64,000 nt of DNA from UBA7672 sp965279085. Lineage in GTDB: Bacteria > Pseudomonadota > Alphaproteobacteria > Caulobacterales > Hyphomonadaceae. The stretch's first letter is position 1; every line of letters starts with the position of its first letter. Below, piece by piece: positions 62,959 to 64,000 of this stretch. The position numbers and the translations under genes were made by a program. The notes beneath the pieces are model-generated. The model made no database searches, was not told the DNA's origin, and worked only from the letters and a program-made list of their open reading frames with translations. The stretch spans positions 1,054,001 through 1,118,000 of the forward strand of contig OZ257149.1 of assembly GCA_965279085.1 (NCBI GenBank), given 5' to 3'.

Positions 62959-64000
62959 CTAGTTCCACAAACCCATGTGCCGCCTGATGTCCGCAAACCG
63001 CGCATCGGCACGCAGAGGATCCAGCTTAAAGGTGTAGTTGAGCGAGACCAGCAGCATCGATCGCTCTTCTAGCGCCGTGATCAACCAGCCGATGGCGGCG
63101 TCCGTGTCACCAAGACCGGCAGCAATCTCCGCAAAGAACCACGCCGAGACATAGGCGGTTTCAGCGACTGCATGCAGCTCGCCGGCCAGCTGCAGCGCTT
63201 TCTCGGGTTTGCCCATCGTCGCCGCCAGATGCGCTTGCGCCGCCAGCATCGGAATACGCGCGCCCGGCGCCGTGCGCATCAGTCCGAATTGCTGTTCTGC
63301 TTCCTGCAGCCGTCCTGCTTCTTGCAATGCAAGGCCATAGCGGTACCGGGCGTATGCAAAGTCTGGCTCAAGTTCGAGGCAGCGCTGCAGTTCGAGCATC
63401 GCCTCATCGAGCCGCCCTGCGCGCGATAGCACGAAGCCCACATTGGCCCTTGTCAGCATGGAAGCCGGGTCGATCTCCTGCGCCAGTTCGAGCTGGCGCA
63501 GAGCGCCATCGAAGTCACCAGTCCCCATCAGACCAATGGCGTAGAACTGCCGCATCCCGACATGCCGTGGATTGTTCTGCGCCGCGCTCTCGAACAACTG
63601 GCGAGCGCGCGGCCAGTCCCAATCGAAGCAGGCTGCGATATGCGCCAACACTGCTTGGGCGTCCGCAAGTTCAGGGCTGAGGTCCAGCGCCCGCTCGGCC
63701 GAAGCGCGGGCAAGCGGAATCGCCTCCATTGGCGGCCGTGTATCCCCGAAGACCGCAATCGAGCTTGTCAGATGCGCTTCCCCAAGCGCCGCATGCGCCG
63801 CTGCGAAATCGGGATCCTTGGCTACGGCGCCCGCGAAGCATTCGATCGCGCGAGTCATCGCGCCATCCCAGGCCCGCCGTGCGAGCCAGTATCGACCGCG
63901 ATGAAACAGGCTGTGTGCCTCTGCGTCTTCCGTGCGTTTGGTCAATACAAGTGCACCGGACGCCCTCACGTCACCATCGAACCGATAGCCACGCTTGGGA
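62959..64000 (-). CDS. Winged-helix/TPR transcriptional regulator (partial, N-terminus off the right edge)
   Basis: At least 346 residues visible, reading in from the right edge. The first visible residues, PKRGYRFDGDV, are the end of an OmpR/CadC-type winged helix (normally GYRF). Tetratricopeptide repeats follow (HAALGEAHL, RANVGFVLSRAGRLDEAMLEL, RYRYGLALQEAGRLQEAE). Such proteins are DNA-binding regulators with a TPR sensor or oligomerisation part. No transmembrane segment is visible in the TPR part. An internal ATG near the edge is not the start. Confidence 0.82.
   Translation of the reverse strand, partial: PKRGYRFDGDVRASGALVLTKRTEDAEAHSLFHRGRYWLARRAWDGAMTRAIECFAGAVAKDPDFAAAHAALGEAHLTSSIAVFGDTRPPMEAIPLARASAERALDLSPELADAQAVLAHIAACFDWDWPRARQLFESAAQNNPRHVGMRQFYAIGLMGTGDFDGALRQLELAQEIDPASMLTRANVGFVLSRAGRLDEAMLELQRCLELEPDFAYARYRYGLALQEAGRLQEAEQQFGLMRTAPGARIPMLAAQAHLAATMGKPEKALQLAGELHAVAETAYVSAWFFAEIAAGLGDTDAAIGWLITALEERSMLLVSLNYTFKLDPLRADARFADIRRHMGLWN

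Overview
The window is GC-rich, densely coded bacterial chromosome, most likely from an alphaproteobacterium of the Caulobacterales/Hyphomonadaceae type. The evidence is an NDUFS4-like complex I accessory protein, a pyrB-pyrC'-plsY-dprA-topA-rnr block, a tandem cold-shock-domain protein, several TonB-dependent receptors and a type II secretion (T2SS) locus. The taxonomic call is inference from gene content; there is no rRNA in the window.

Left third (1-12.4 kb), core genes: gatC, a DUF2199 gene, a GNAT acetyltransferase and gatA (cut by the left edge) run leftward. Divergent from them are ruvX and then a tightly overlapping rightward run: pyrB, a metal-site-less pyrC paralogue, plsY, dprA, topA, rnr, a NUDIX gene and rpmG (L33). 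This run closes on a strong bidirectional terminator.

12.4-31.9 kb, mostly leftward: a membrane PQQ dehydrogenase (gcd-like), then the stress trio prkA-yeaH-spoVR. Next come small exported or hypothetical proteins, a hemerythrin, tRNA-Arg(UCU), ndufS4, a cytochrome c lipoprotein, an aminoglycoside-phosphotransferase-fold protein coupled to a CbiX-like chelatase, and tRNA-Pro(UGG). A rightward ArsR-AHSA1-GST-GST cassette meets a leftward run (tandem CSD, DUF192, thioesterase, lipoprotein). An arsenic cassette follows: arsR, arsC and an aquaporin in place of an efflux pump.

32-36 kb is loosely packed accessory DNA: a host-attachment-family protein, a small K+ channel and a Tat-exported CocE/NonD hydrolase.

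36.4-52.5 kb is the most striking region. An outer-membrane lipoprotein with a proline-rich tether and a large TonB-dependent receptor lie directly in front of a complete gspCDEFGHIJKLMNO T2SS operon, which continues by a 4-nt overlap into a DUF5343 gene. A phosphate-box-like element precedes gspC. A secreted TonB-C-terminal-like protein lies just beyond on the other strand. The arrangement recalls the T2SS/surface-lipoprotein phosphate-starvation locus of Caulobacter, but homology has not been tested here.

53-64 kb: an orphan HipB-like regulator, a zinc-ribbon protein, a second TonB receptor (also with a phosphate-box-like upstream element), an exported PHP-domain metallohydrolase and an exported sulfatase. 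These are a plausible set for phosphate- or sulfate-ester scavenging. Several unrecognised genes follow, and a winged-helix/TPR regulator is cut by the right edge.
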